From Vitrella brassicaformis (taxonomy: Eukaryota > Sar > Vitrellaceae): 37,115 nt of DNA. The DNA lies in the NCBI GenBank assembly GCA_001179505.1, contig CDMY01000380.1, forward strand, positions 48,787 to 85,901, read 5' to 3'. Of the stretch, positions 20,186 to 29,397 are shown piece by piece. Below the pieces are notes generated by a model. The model was not told the origin of the DNA. It did no database searches and saw only the letters and a program-made list of their open reading frames with translations. Numbering within the stretch: position 1 is the first letter of the stretch; each line of letters opens with the position of its first letter. Both the position numbers and the translations under genes were made by a program.

Positions 20186-20779
20186 CCGTCCTCATGGAAA
20201 AGGGAGGGCGAGACATTCGTCATGGAAAAGGGATGGTTACCAATGATCAACAGCCATCCCTAAACCCCCGACTCAACGCGATTGGGTTTTGTTGAGTCCG
20301 TCGCCTCTTTATCGGTTGCCATTTAATTTGTGTGTTTGTCTGTGTCGATGTGCGTCCATTCATTTGTATCTGTAGCGATCGACCAAAAGGGGTCGATAGA
20401 GTACTGATGACTCACAATGCATCGTCCGTGGGGAAATGTACACTCGATGCACTAGTCGACAGGATGTACTAGTCGTAGTGTAAAGGCCTATAATTGTCGA
20501 GGTCTGTGGCCACTGTGTAGATGGTAGATGGTCGAGAGAAGGGTGTAGATAGAGGCGCGATCCACGGGTGAACACAACCGACCAGCCAGCCTTGCATCAC
20601 ACTGCTTGTAGATACTAGAGAAAAGCTTCTCGATTCCCTTCTTGTCTTCAACAAACATTCGATCGTTGTTATTCTTTAATGCCGTCGGACACCCACCCAC
20701 TGTCATTCATTTGACGTTTTTGACTCAGTCGACCGCTGGCTGGATGCCATTGGTGGACATGGATTTGCCGGCTCATTCT

Positions 20780-22227
20780 TCAGGCCGCTGTGAAGTGCAT
20801 CATGGGGCTGTGTGTGCCGACCAGCACCATCGTCGTCGCCTCCGTGTGGATCGTAGTGGCTGAAGCTGGGCTCGATCGAATGTTGGGCCGCTTGCTACCA
20901 TCCTCTTGTTCCTTCAGCTTGCTCAAGTCGCCACGACATGCAAACCTGGGTGGGAAGCGATACAGAGACACGCTTTTTGTCGCACATGCGTCTCACCAAT
21001 CAAGAATTTCCTTCGTGAAGTCTGCCGTCAGCTCGTGGCTGGCCCATGCGACGTTGAGCTCCTCCGATATGCTCGATCTGTCAGCCTGCTAGGGACAAAC
21101 AAGGATGATCCACGCGCCATAGAAGTGAATTTGTATTGTATTGTGATGTACAGTCGTACGGTGAGAGAAAGGCCGTGCTTCTTCAGCTCAGGGATTAGAG
21201 AAAAGGCTTCTCGCCAAGGGCAGCGCCTAAGAAAGAGAACAGCTGTCATGAGAGGTGCCACCCTCTCTCTGCCTCACTGGCTGTCCCTGGGGTTGTGTCT
21301 CAGCCAACCCTTTCCGTCTATTAGTTTCTTTTCAAGCAACGCCTTGTGGAGTCTCGAAGACAACTCCTCATCTACCTACGCGTACGCACATGTAATGATA
21401 AGCTCTTCGGGAGGAGCCTAGTTGGACCTCTTCGATGCGATCGGAAAAGAACGATGGCTGCAAATTAAAAAAACAAAGGGAGATGTCAAAAGATCCCCTC
21501 TAATTGAATTCCGAACACCTGGATGGGGACGGGGCCGACCGCCAACAGGAGGGCAGGCCGCTCATGCTCACGCAGACGGGTCACAAGGGCGCGAACAAGC
21601 CCTGAGACATGCATCTATATATTGCCAGCACACCCTGCCTCCCTCACTTGTGGTACGCCTGTCCTTCGCCATGGTAACAAAGAGCGCCGGCGGAAAAGAA
21701 TCTACCCCACTCCTGAGCGCAATCGCCATACCCTGGATTGCCACCGCATCGAATTTGAGCGACTGCTCAGAGACGAGTGAGCCTATTAGACGACCGCCAC
21801 TCGACGAACCAATAGCAAACAGGGGAAGAGACTCCCATCCTTCGCGCCGCCTGAGTATCTGCAGGGCCTCGAGCACCCTCTTCCGGTCGGCTGTGGGGCT
21901 CCAGCACATCCTCCGCCGATTGGCGCTGCTGACAGCAACCACTCCGTACCCCTCGCTCAACAACTCCGTCACCATCCGCCTTTGTTCCGCCAGTCCGAGA
22001 CATTTGATGCAGTGTTGCGAGTGTGGCCAGAAGTCCGTGGCGGAATGATGACACCCGTGCGCGAGAAAGACAATGCCGCGTCGCGGGCCGCCAAAAGGCA
22101 CCTCCGATATGACCTCGATGCTGCCGTTTAACACCTCCAGATGTGGCATACTGTCAGATAAGAAACCCAAACACCCTTGGACCCCAACAAAGACGAGGAG
22201 AAGCGTCTCGCGGTATTCCGTCATCAT
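20780..22227 (-). CDS. Alpha/beta-hydrolase-fold protein with signal peptide
   Basis: Seven exons: 22227-21648, 21601-21519, 21457-21428, 21375-21278, 21226-21160, 21076-20997, 20945-20780, giving 367 residues with all phases consistent. The start at tandem Met codons opens a hydrophobic segment, TLLLVFVGVQGCLGF (9-23), a likely signal peptide or anchor. Then come GIVFLAHGCHH (oxyanion-type HG at 57-58), YGVVAVSS, and the nucleophile elbow GSSSG (140-144, Ser142). Downstream segments are PSFFSDRIEEV, KLIDGKGWL and ELNVAWASHE, which I associate with a hydrolase-like family common in algae and alveolates. That association is from memory, and the substrate is unknown. One intron (21376-21427) is only 52 bp. 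Long plus-strand open frames here are antisense shadows. Confidence 0.82.
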
Positions 22228-22253
22228 CACCACCCAACTGCGCTTCGCCACAA

Positions 22254-22460
22254 TTAGGAATCCCAGCCTCTTTCCCAGGGCGTTCCCAGAGAAAGGAATT
22301 CCCAGTCCCAGGGAGCCAGTAAGGAGGCCTTATGCGTGATGGGACTCCCAGGTCCAAAGAGGATTCCCAGGCGGCCGATAAGGAGCCCTAAAGCATGGTG
22401 GGACTCCCAGGCAGAGAGGATTCCTTCGATGTCGGTAGAGCTTCCCAGATAGGCATATGA
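22254..22460. repeat. Degenerate ~59-bp repeats carrying TTCCCAG
   Basis: GGGACTCCCAGG begins at 22341 and again at 22400. Each is followed by an AGAGGATTCC block and, in the first unit, by a GATAAGGAGCCCT block that resembles AGTAAGGAGGCCT upstream. ATTCCCAG words continue on both sides. It lies directly upstream of the hydrolase gene, so it could overlap that gene's promoter. Confidence 0.7.
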
Positions 22461-22628
22461 ATCCCAAGTCGTGTGGGGACTTTCTGTGGGATTCCTCAAC
22501 ACAGTGACAGTGCGTGTCCCCGGAGACATGGTGTGCGCGTGTACGGTGGATGTGAGTTAAGACACAGAACACTCTTGTCCAGCTGGGCATGGACTGGACA
22601 TCGGCAGGAATAATTCAATTTGGTCTTC

Positions 22629-22686
22629 ATGTAATGGTCCCACACAAACGTGCATCCTCAATGTAATGGTCCCACACAAACGTGCA
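22629..22686. repeat. Direct repeat of 26 bp, period 32
   Basis: The word ATGTAATGGTCCCACACAAA plus CGTGCA occurs at 22629-22654 and again at 22661-22686, identical. No coding context was found. Confidence 0.9.
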
Positions 22687-22689
22687 CCC

Positions 22690-24548
22690 GTGCTAAAGTA
22701 CACACGGCAGCACCGGGGTGGCCTGAGAAAAGTGCCTCCCCGGTTCGCCCACTCGTAGCTGACTGACTCGCGTCCAATCACCATACACTACTGCCTACTC
22801 GCTATTTTCACCTAAAGTACCCGTCGGGCGGGAAGAAGTGTATAGCACAGTCATGTCCATCAACATGCAACCATGAGTCGTGTTCCCGCTCGATCTATCT
22901 GTCTGGACGTCCATCTGTGCGTGGGCTGGCGTGGGGTGGTCAGCCAGTCGTGTACATACGCATGCACGTGCCCAATGTACCTCCTTAACTGCGCGCGTTT
23001 ACAACGTCTCCAACGTTTACATTGAAACGTTTACAGTTCAAAAGAAAATTTGTGGTAAACTTTGCACCGCGATCACCCGTAGAAGGCTCCTCTCTTTCGG
23101 GCCATTCTTTCTTTAAAAATGCCAAACCCACCAGAAAAGTAGGCTATGTCAAATGCATGGAAGATAGGGGAGGCAATTTTAAAGATTCAGGCGATGACCG
23201 GGGCGTTTCAAAAAAAATGCAAACCCAAGGAAGCAGCCTTCTACGTTGATGTTTTGTGACGGCGAATTCATGTCCAAGCAAGAAGGCGATATCAGTCATA
23301 CTGATGAGAAACCAAGTAGGCCTCATATCATATTCTGGGATGTGTAAGACTCACACAGTCGCTTGGCATAGAATATATCGATATCCATGTGCATCATCTT
23401 TTGCTATCATTTCCTTAAGCAATCAGCCCATCCCGATCACCTCGCTCAAATCCGCCATCCGAGCCGACCATTCACAGCTCAAGATGACCCCATTGAATCT
23501 CATCTCTGTCACGGAAAGTGAATAATTGAGAAACGGAGACATTGATATCAATCAAAGAGACATATATAGAGTTACGAAATATAGTCATATCTGGAGGAGG
23601 CGGGGGGGGGGGGGNNNNNNNNNNNNNNNNNNNNNNNNNNNNNNNNNNNNNNNNNNNNNNNNNNNNNNNNNNNNNNNNNNNNNNNNNNNNNNNNNNNNNN
23701 NNNNNNNNNNNNNNNNNNNNNNNNNNNNNNNNNNNNNNNNNNNNNNNNNNNNNNNNNNNNNNNNNNNNNNNNNNNNNNNNNNNNNNNNNNNNNNNNNNNN
23801 NNNNNNNNNNNNNNNNNNNNNNNNNNNNNNNNNNNNNNNNNNNNNNNNNNNNNNNNNNNNNNNNNNNNNNNNNNNNNNNNNNNNNNNNNNNNNNNNNNNN
23901 NNNNNNNNNNNNNNGGGGGGGGGGGGGGGGGGGGGGGGAGAGGGCTAGACAGGTCAGTTACACACATGAATCACTCGAACTGACCCGGCTAGTCGTTGCC
24001 CGGCTCGGCCCTTCGGGCCTCGCCTTCGCAATTGCATCGTTCGCGAACTGGATAGATCTGAGGGACGAGGAGAGCGTGTGACGCGGAGATTTCGATGTCC
24101 AAATTTGCATCTATCACATGGCCCTTGGATAAAGGCTTGACGCATCCTTACAGTAAACAGACTCCTCCTCAGCAGAGTGACTGAGTGAGTGAGTGGCTGA
24201 GTGACTGAGTAAATAATTGATTGAATGAATGAATGCATGAATGTTCACACCCTGGACCTCTTTTTGCGATAAGCGTATGAATCCACAGACCAGTGTATCA
24301 ATAGCCAGTGGCGCATGCGGGCGTCAGAATCTCCCACGAGGGGCCTCGCGCATGGCCGAGACAAATTCCGAAGTGGCCACGCACTTGCGTTGATACTCAT
24401 TCATTTGTTTGATAACGTTCAAAAGTTGCATCAAACTCGAGCCACGGACCCTGGTTCTGCCACGCATCAAACCCACTAGCACGCTCGGTGGACAGAAGCT
24501 TCCGCAGCTGAACTTGATGCTCTTTCTTCACTCACAAGCAGCAAAGAT
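22690..24548. other. Intergenic region with assembly gap, no gene seen
   Basis: No supported exon lies here. 22870-23520 has moderate GC and only short open frames. 24000-24040 contains a GC-rich hairpin, GGCCCTTCGGGCC. 24180-24240 has GAGT and GAAT tetranucleotide runs. 24240-24548 lies just downstream of the Cfr-like stop codon and is probably its 3' UTR. Confidence 0.5.
23602..23938. other. 300-bp assembly gap bracketed by poly-G
   Basis: Thirteen G residues (23602-23614) precede exactly 300 N (23615-23914), and 24 G residues (23915-23938) follow. The round number suggests a placeholder, so the true distance is unknown. Confidence 0.97.
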
Positions 24549-26498
24549 TCACTTTGGCTTGGCTTCATACATTCCGTGGAGTTGACCGCACGCGGCATCT
24601 ATGGCTGCACCAAACGAATTCCTGAGGAGACCACACGCATTTAGCTTTCTCATACACATTAATTGAGTCCTGGGACAGTCCTATACCTGTAAGACCAGGA
24701 TATCCCTTTCTGGCTCAAGGTCCGCTGCAGCAATCAAGCACAGCCAGAGCCATCCTTGGTTTGCCTGGTTGCTCGGCAATCGTCGTCTCTTACAGCAAAT
24801 TTCTCTACGGCATTCTCCTCGAGCCGCTCAAAACCACCATCGACACCGCGAGCTGACCAAACGCACATATGCGACAACGTGTGGCGTTGCATGAGCAGCT
24901 GCCTTTGAGCCCTCCCTTATCCACCTGTGTTGTAGGGAAGGAGGTTGACATGATACAAATGCTGTACATTAAAGGGCCGTTCCTTGATCAGTTGAACAAG
25001 GGAGTCGGCATGCTCGTGTGTATCCGTTCTGCCTGCACCCGGAGAGCAAGGGGCTGGATGTGTACCACTCTGTTGTTCTCTACCTACCCTTGAGCATCAG
25101 GTAAGCAATCCATATTCGGCGTCCCGTTTTCTCAATCCTGCAGTGGTGAAGGCCACAGAGATCCAGGTGGGTTTCTCCCACGAAGCAGCTGTCTGACAGC
25201 CACAGCCGACCTCCGATCGAGCAGCGCAAAAGAATCCTGGAAGGGGTATATGCGATTCGTCGGGACCTGACAACATATAAACGGGACAAGCAACAGTTGC
25301 GAAAGGCTGGCAGTGAACCACTTCCTTCGCACCAGAACGTTCCTTTCTTCTGGAAAGGGTGAGTGGAGAGAAAACACCAAGTTGACCTGCGAGATGCAAA
25401 ACCAACATGTACGCACTCTCTTGCATGGGCAGCGGGTGTCCGGCGGAGCTGTCATGATGCGTGCCTGTGGATGTTCGCGTGTGAGCTTTTCGATGCCCGG
25501 CAGGATTCCAATCGTCGAGACGTTCAACCTACCAGCAAGCAAAGGGCTCGTATGGCAGAGAGGAGCTATCTCTCGTCGCTCACGTGCGGACCTTCTGGAG
25601 GAGAAGTTGAATACATCTGGATCTGAACGAACAGACACCCTCAGACGCGCGCCAACAGAAGGATGTGAGCTACCTGTATCTCTCAGCTTGTCAGGTAGCT
25701 GACCTGTGAGCAGCTTGAGCGCGTCGAAGACCTTGGGGTTGGCCAGAGGCTCGCCCATACCCATGAACGACACTGTGTCAACCTTCTGTCCCAAATGCAT
25801 GAAGTACAGAACCTGAAACATCAAGTGCGCCATCAGTAGATGGCACATATTCTGACGGTGTCTTTCCTCTTTTTTTTTGGCCTGACCCTTGACCTGGTCA
25901 GTAATCTCATCGGCTGTCAGCTGCCTTTTCAGACCAATTTTGCCTGAGGAGTCCACAAGATTTCATGGAGGACAAGTCGTTATGACTGACAGTCTACCCA
26001 CCTGTAGCACAGAAGCTGCAACTAAATGCACAGCCAGCCTGCGAGGAAACAAACGTGAGTGGGACAGCATCGGGTTGCGTATCCCTGCCTGCCTATCGCC
26101 AGCCGTGGATCACCTACCTGACTCGATATGCAGAGAGACCGATGGGAGTGGAAGTCGAGAGATACCGCTTCGATCCGGACCCCGTCACGACACTCAAACA
26201 GCACCTTGTGAGCAAAATCACCCTTCACCTCCTTGACAGGCTTGAGTGAAAGAAATGGCCCGCTGAAGTGGCTTGTGAGGGCATATCGCAGCTTCCGAGG
26301 CAGCACCTTCATGTGCATGAAGTCGCTGTAGTGGCTCTTGTAGGCCAGCTCCAAGATCTGCCGGGTGCGGTAGGCCTCGAACCCCAGCTGATCCACAACC
26401 TCTGCCACCTGCCTCAGACGCGGGCTGCACTGCAACGCCATCGCTGGAGCCTCGGTGATGCTGAACAGACAGACACAGACAGACAGACAGGCACCCAT
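24549..26498 (-). CDS. Cfr-like radical-SAM 23S rRNA adenine methyltransferase
   Basis: Cfr and RlmN methylate A2503 of 23S-type rRNA, at C8 and C2 respectively, using SAM and a 4Fe-4S cluster. Thirteen exons: 26498 (or Met 26441)-26118, 26038-26002, 25943-25894, 25812-25704, 25622-25592, 25528-25465, 25386-25333, 25266-25211, 25137-25088, 25032-24925, 24852-24794, 24724-24687, 24621-24549. From Met 26441 the product is 350 residues; Cfr has 349. The cluster motif is C-AFS-C-SF-C (111, 115, 118), with the catalytic pair at Cys338 (AACGQL) and Cys104 (LCISSQ). Cfr-flavoured segments include [36 protein letters not shown] and [10 protein letters not shown]. Substrate is inferred to be plastid or mitochondrial rRNA. 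No organelle leader is evident, and a 5' exon may be missing, since an acceptor-like TTCAG lies at about 26461. Confidence 0.9.
25387..25464 (-). other. GC-AG intron in the Cfr-like gene
   Basis: Exon six ends CATCCACAG and is followed by GCACGCATCATG; the intron ends CATCTCGCAG. The join gives REHPQ then [10 protein letters not shown], which fits the family exactly. Confidence 0.82.
26039..26117 (-). repeat. Intron 1 of the Cfr-like gene, introner-like copy 1
   Basis: This 79-bp intron (minus strand, from GTAGGTGATCCACGGCTGGC to TTTCCTCGCAG) is about 80% similar along its length to plus-strand sequence at 27556-27635. The shared unit begins with the GT donor and ends with TTCCTCG. Confidence 0.75.
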
Positions 26499-26860
26499 CC
26501 ATCCATCACGAGTGTGCAGTGCTGTCTGTTCAGTGTGAGGAGTGAGTGTGTCAGATCTACAGTGAATGGTGCTTCTGTGTTGGAGAGAGACCGAGGAGGT
26601 GGAATGTCAGCGTGAAACCCATCTCTTTTGAGGGCCCGACTCGAACCCCTAGCTGTCCGAATCCCATCCGTTCCCTCGCAGGCTGGCTGCACTTTCGAGT
26701 TGTGTTTAACGAGCCTCGTGGCTGTAACCTCCGAGTCTTTTTGCGAGTCCGATTCATGTACACTGTGTGGCAGCGCTTTTTGCAGTGAGGAAGGGGTTTA
26801 GAGCGCAGCGTGAAACCTTCAGTGACGACACTGCGAGTCTGAACACAATAACCAACCAAC
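26499..26860. other. Upstream region of the Cfr-like gene, possible 5' exon
   Basis: CAGA runs (26463-26492) precede the Cfr-like coding exon. On the minus strand, an ATG near 26622 opens MGFTLTFHLLGLSPTQ, a hydrophobic stretch that could be a leader exon, but I could not join it in phase. 26701-26729 is an inverted partial copy of the interspersed repeat described below. Confidence 0.35.
26701..26729 (-). repeat. Inverted partial copy of the AACC-tailed repeat
   Basis: These 29 bases match the reverse complement of 26932-26960 with two differences. Together they bracket about 260 bp as imperfect inverted repeats. Confidence 0.8.
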
Positions 26861-26979
26861 AGGCCGTGTGCATGCTTCTATGCATGTGCATGCTGCTAGT
26901 TTAGTGCGTGACCTGGACAGGATCCCCTCGGGGTTACAGACACGAGTCTCGTTAAACACAATAACCAACCAACCAACCA
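26861..26979 (+). repeat. Interspersed AACC-tailed repeat, copy 1
   Basis: The unit starts AGGCCGTGTGCATGCTTC, contains TAGTTTAGTGCGTGACCTGG and a GGGGTTACAGACACGAGTC block, and ends in (AACC)n. A related tail (CGAGTCT..AACACAATAACCAACC) also sits just before it at 26833-26860. Confidence 0.85.
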
Positions 26980-26985
26980 TTCCCA

Positions 26986-27297
26986 TTGTATCGTTCTATT
27001 CGTGACACACTCCACACAGTTATCGCCCAGCATGGCGTGACTGCCCCTGATGCCTGTAGTTATCGTCGGTGGCGCAGGTCACATCCCATTGTGTTCACTT
27101 GTTGTGTGCTGCAATCGGACAAACTGCCGGTGCTTTCTGCAGCTGCCGACTTTCTTCTGTCAGCACAGGCAACACGCACTGAGTGGCTTGCCCTCAACCC
27201 ATTCTTGCCAGACAGTCAGACAGGGGAAGACGACGAGCTGCTGTACGAGCAGCATGTCTTAGATCAGTGGGCGCTCGACGTCGAGCTCTCTGACTAG
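26986..27297 (+). other. Open frame of 103 codons, coding status doubtful
   Basis: The last 60 residues (about SDKLPVLSAAADFLLSAQ onward, then an acidic tail ending DQWALDVELSD) have protein-like composition. They could be the last exon of a small gene. No upstream exon, family or matching partner was found. Confidence 0.3.
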
Positions 27298-27425
27298 CCT
27301 CTGGGTGTCGTGCCTATGTCTGGCTGTCATTCTCGTATATCTGCAACCGTTGTCGACAGCGATTTTCTGACCATCATAGAGTGGCACGTGCGTGTCGAGT
27401 GGGTGGGTGGGTGGGATGGGGAGAC

Positions 27426-27545
27426 AGGCCGTGTGCATGCTTCTGTGCATGTGCATGCTGCTAGTTTAGTGCGTGACCTGGACAGGATCCCCTCGGGGTT
27501 ACAGACACGAGTCTCGCTCGTTGAACACAATAACCAACCAACCAC
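27426..27545 (+). repeat. Interspersed AACC-tailed repeat, copy 2
   Basis: Same orientation and nearly identical to copy 1, with four extra bases (GCTC type) before the AACACAATAACC tail. It ends about ten bases before the introner-like copy. Confidence 0.88.
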
Positions 27546-27555
27546 TCCATATCAG

Positions 27556-27635
27556 GTATGTGATCCACGGCTGACGAGAGGCAGGCAGGGATACGCCACC
27601 CGATGTTGTCCGAATCACATCCTTTTCCTCGTTCG
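27556..27635 (+). repeat. Introner-like copy 2 of the Cfr-gene intron
   Basis: Begins GTATGTGATCCACGGCTGAC after CAG and runs to TTTTCCTCG, parallel to the intron at 26117-26039 on the other strand. If transcribed on plus it could be spliced from 27556 to the CTGTCAG ending near 27664, in the 5' UTR of the RNA-binding protein gene. That use is untested. A minus-strand open frame of about 105 codons (27499-27885), rich in charged residues, overlaps it. Confidence 0.65.
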
Positions 27636-27899
27636 TCTTCCATTTCTTCGACGTGTTTCTGTCAGCAAGGGGTTGGGTGGAACACACACAAGTCCCGGAG
27701 AGCGGTGCGTCGGATTTCACCTCATCGTCCACCTCACTGGTATCAAATCTTCTTGACGTCCTCTTGCGGGCAACGACTCTTCTAACTTCCTCTTCTTGCC
27801 TGCCCTCCGTACGCATAGCCCTGCTATCGCGTCTGGGCAGAGCAAGTGAACAGCTGGAGACGGTGGAGGGCTGGCAGGGTGCCAAGGAGGGCGGTCACG

Positions 27900-29397
27900 A
27901 TGGACGAGCAGTGGCAGCACGACAGCCGGATGAGAGCCTCGAATGTCATCGTCAACTATCTCCCGAGTTCCCTTCGCGAGGACGAGCTGAGAGCTCTCTT
28001 CTCTCAGGTGTGCAGCAAATGAGGGAGATGGGACAAAATAAGAATGCATCTATCTGTATCTATTAGATCGGCCCGATAGAGTCGTGCAAGGTGGTCAAAA
28101 ACAAGGTCTGACCATGGGCACCACGCCGTTACGTTTCGGAAATAACCGTACACCAGCTTCGCAACCGTACACCGCCTTTCCATACAGGTTACGGACAGGT
28201 CCTTTGGATTCGGGTTTGTCAGATACTTCACAGCTGAAGATGCCAAGGTCGGTGAGGGGCACACGCCGCAGTTTGGTCATATGGAGTTTTTCACAGATCG
28301 ATTGAGCGTTACTGGCTGTTTGTGCAGAAGGCGATTGAGGCCTTGAATGGCTACGAAATCGAAAACAAGAAACTGAAGGTTAGGAATCAGTACTGAAAAA
28401 GAGGTGTATCACACGATGTGATTATTTTGCTCACTAGGTGTCGCTCGCGCGGCCTCAGAGGTGTGGTTATTCGCATGTCAGACGTGTTCGTGGATGTGTT
28501 TGTTGTGTGCATGTACTCCGGCCCAGCGACGCGATCAAGAATGCGAACCTGTACGTGCGCGGACTGCCGAACAACTGCAGCGAGGAGGACCTCATGGCCG
28601 TCTTCTCCCCCCATGGCACCATCATCCAAGTAAAGGATCCAGTCGAGAGAAATCACTCGCCAGCCCAGTGCCCATTTCTATGTGTGAGCACTCGCCAGAC
28701 CAAGGTGCTTGCCGACAAGGACGGGCGTGCAGGCAACCATCGGTGTGGGTTTGTGAGGTTCAACCTGAGGCGGGAGGCCGAGAGCGCCATCGCAGGTCTG
28801 CACGGCACAACTCTGCAGGTACGACCCTGCCAGCCAGCCAGCCGGCCATATCTTCGCATAAGGCAATGACCTTATGTGTGGACTTGTTCATCGCAGGGAT
28901 CGACGAGTCCTTTGTTCGTCAAGTTCGCCAACCGCGTCGACCCCCTCGGTCGTCGCGATCCGGATGTCATGGTGGGCAACGACAGCGGCAGTGGGCTCGG
29001 CTACAGCAGCCCTTCCTTCACCCACCTCAGCAGTGGGTACATGGCCCCCCGCGACAGTCGCTTTCACGGCCCGCCCATGCAGATGCACATGACAGGTGGG
29101 AGGGGCGGCATGGCCATGGGCAATGGTGGGCGAGGGGGCGGGGGAGCTCCGGGGATGGGCTACGGCAACCACTACCACACGGGCAGCATCAGTAGCTACC
29201 CCGACCCCAGCGTGGGGTACGGTGGCACGCCGATGTCTGCATATGGCGACGGAGGCATGTATGGAGCAGACCACGAGTACGGCGGCTATGGGTATGCGGG
29301 GGGAGTCGACTATGGCGACCATGACTATGCATATGCCGCCGGCCACGAAGCCTGGGACGGGACGGCCGCATGTGGAGTCTGGGGTTATTATAGCTAG
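27900..29397 (+). CDS. RNA-binding protein with two RRM domains and Gly/Tyr-rich tail
   Basis: Eight exons: 27900-28007, 28067-28105, 28188-28247, 28328-28378, 28438-28460, 28527-28629, 28699-28818, 28897-29397, giving 334 residues with all phases consistent. RRM1 has RNP2 VIVNYLP (16-22) and RNP1 RSFGFGFVRY (53-62), then AIEALNGYEIENKKLKV. RRM2 has RNP2 LYVRGLP (102-108) and RNP1 HRCGFVRF (142-149), then PLFVKFAN, the usual end of an ELAV/Hu-type RRM2. Residues 169-334 are Gly, Tyr, Met and Ser-rich and likely disordered. The architecture is closest to ELAV/CELF-like mRNA-binding proteins, so a role in splicing, stability or translation is inferred. It ends at TAG after GYYS. Confidence 0.92.

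Larger units (their letters stand above)
18651..20779. other. Convergent intergenic region without a recognisable gene
   Basis: This 2.1 kb lies between the 3' ends of the CHD gene (+) and the hydrolase gene (-). It holds an ACAG tetranucleotide run (18680-18722), GC-rich stretches, a duplicated ~100-bp element, and paired GTACTAGTCG/GCACTAGTCG words near 20450-20475. Open frames are short and look non-coding. Confidence 0.55.

Noticed and set aside
20906-21421. Plus-strand open frame whose ARSVSLLGTNKDDPRAI stretch recalls reverse transcriptase
   Set aside because: The minus strand over the same bases forms four phase-consistent hydrolase exons with strong family motifs, so this frame is an antisense shadow.
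21422-22048. Plus-strand open frame of 208 codons
   Set aside because: It is antisense to the first hydrolase exons, which carry a signal peptide and GSSSG elbow; the plus frame has no motif.
22254-22590. Overlapping minus-strand frames through the TTCCCAG repeats
   Set aside because: They are kept open by the repeated words and have no motif or splice logic.
24005-24035. Bacterial-type terminator hairpin GGCCCTTCGGGCC
   Set aside because: No T tract follows and no bacterial gene is nearby; GC-rich hairpins arise easily here.
24549-26498. Annotating the radical-SAM gene as plain RlmN
   Set aside because: Length, cysteine positions and segment identities fit Cfr better, although function at C8 versus C2 cannot be settled from sequence alone.
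27499-27885. Minus-strand open frame of about 105 codons from an internal Met, charged composition
   Set aside because: Its 3' third runs through two repeat copies and no splice partner or family was found, so it is not called as a gene.
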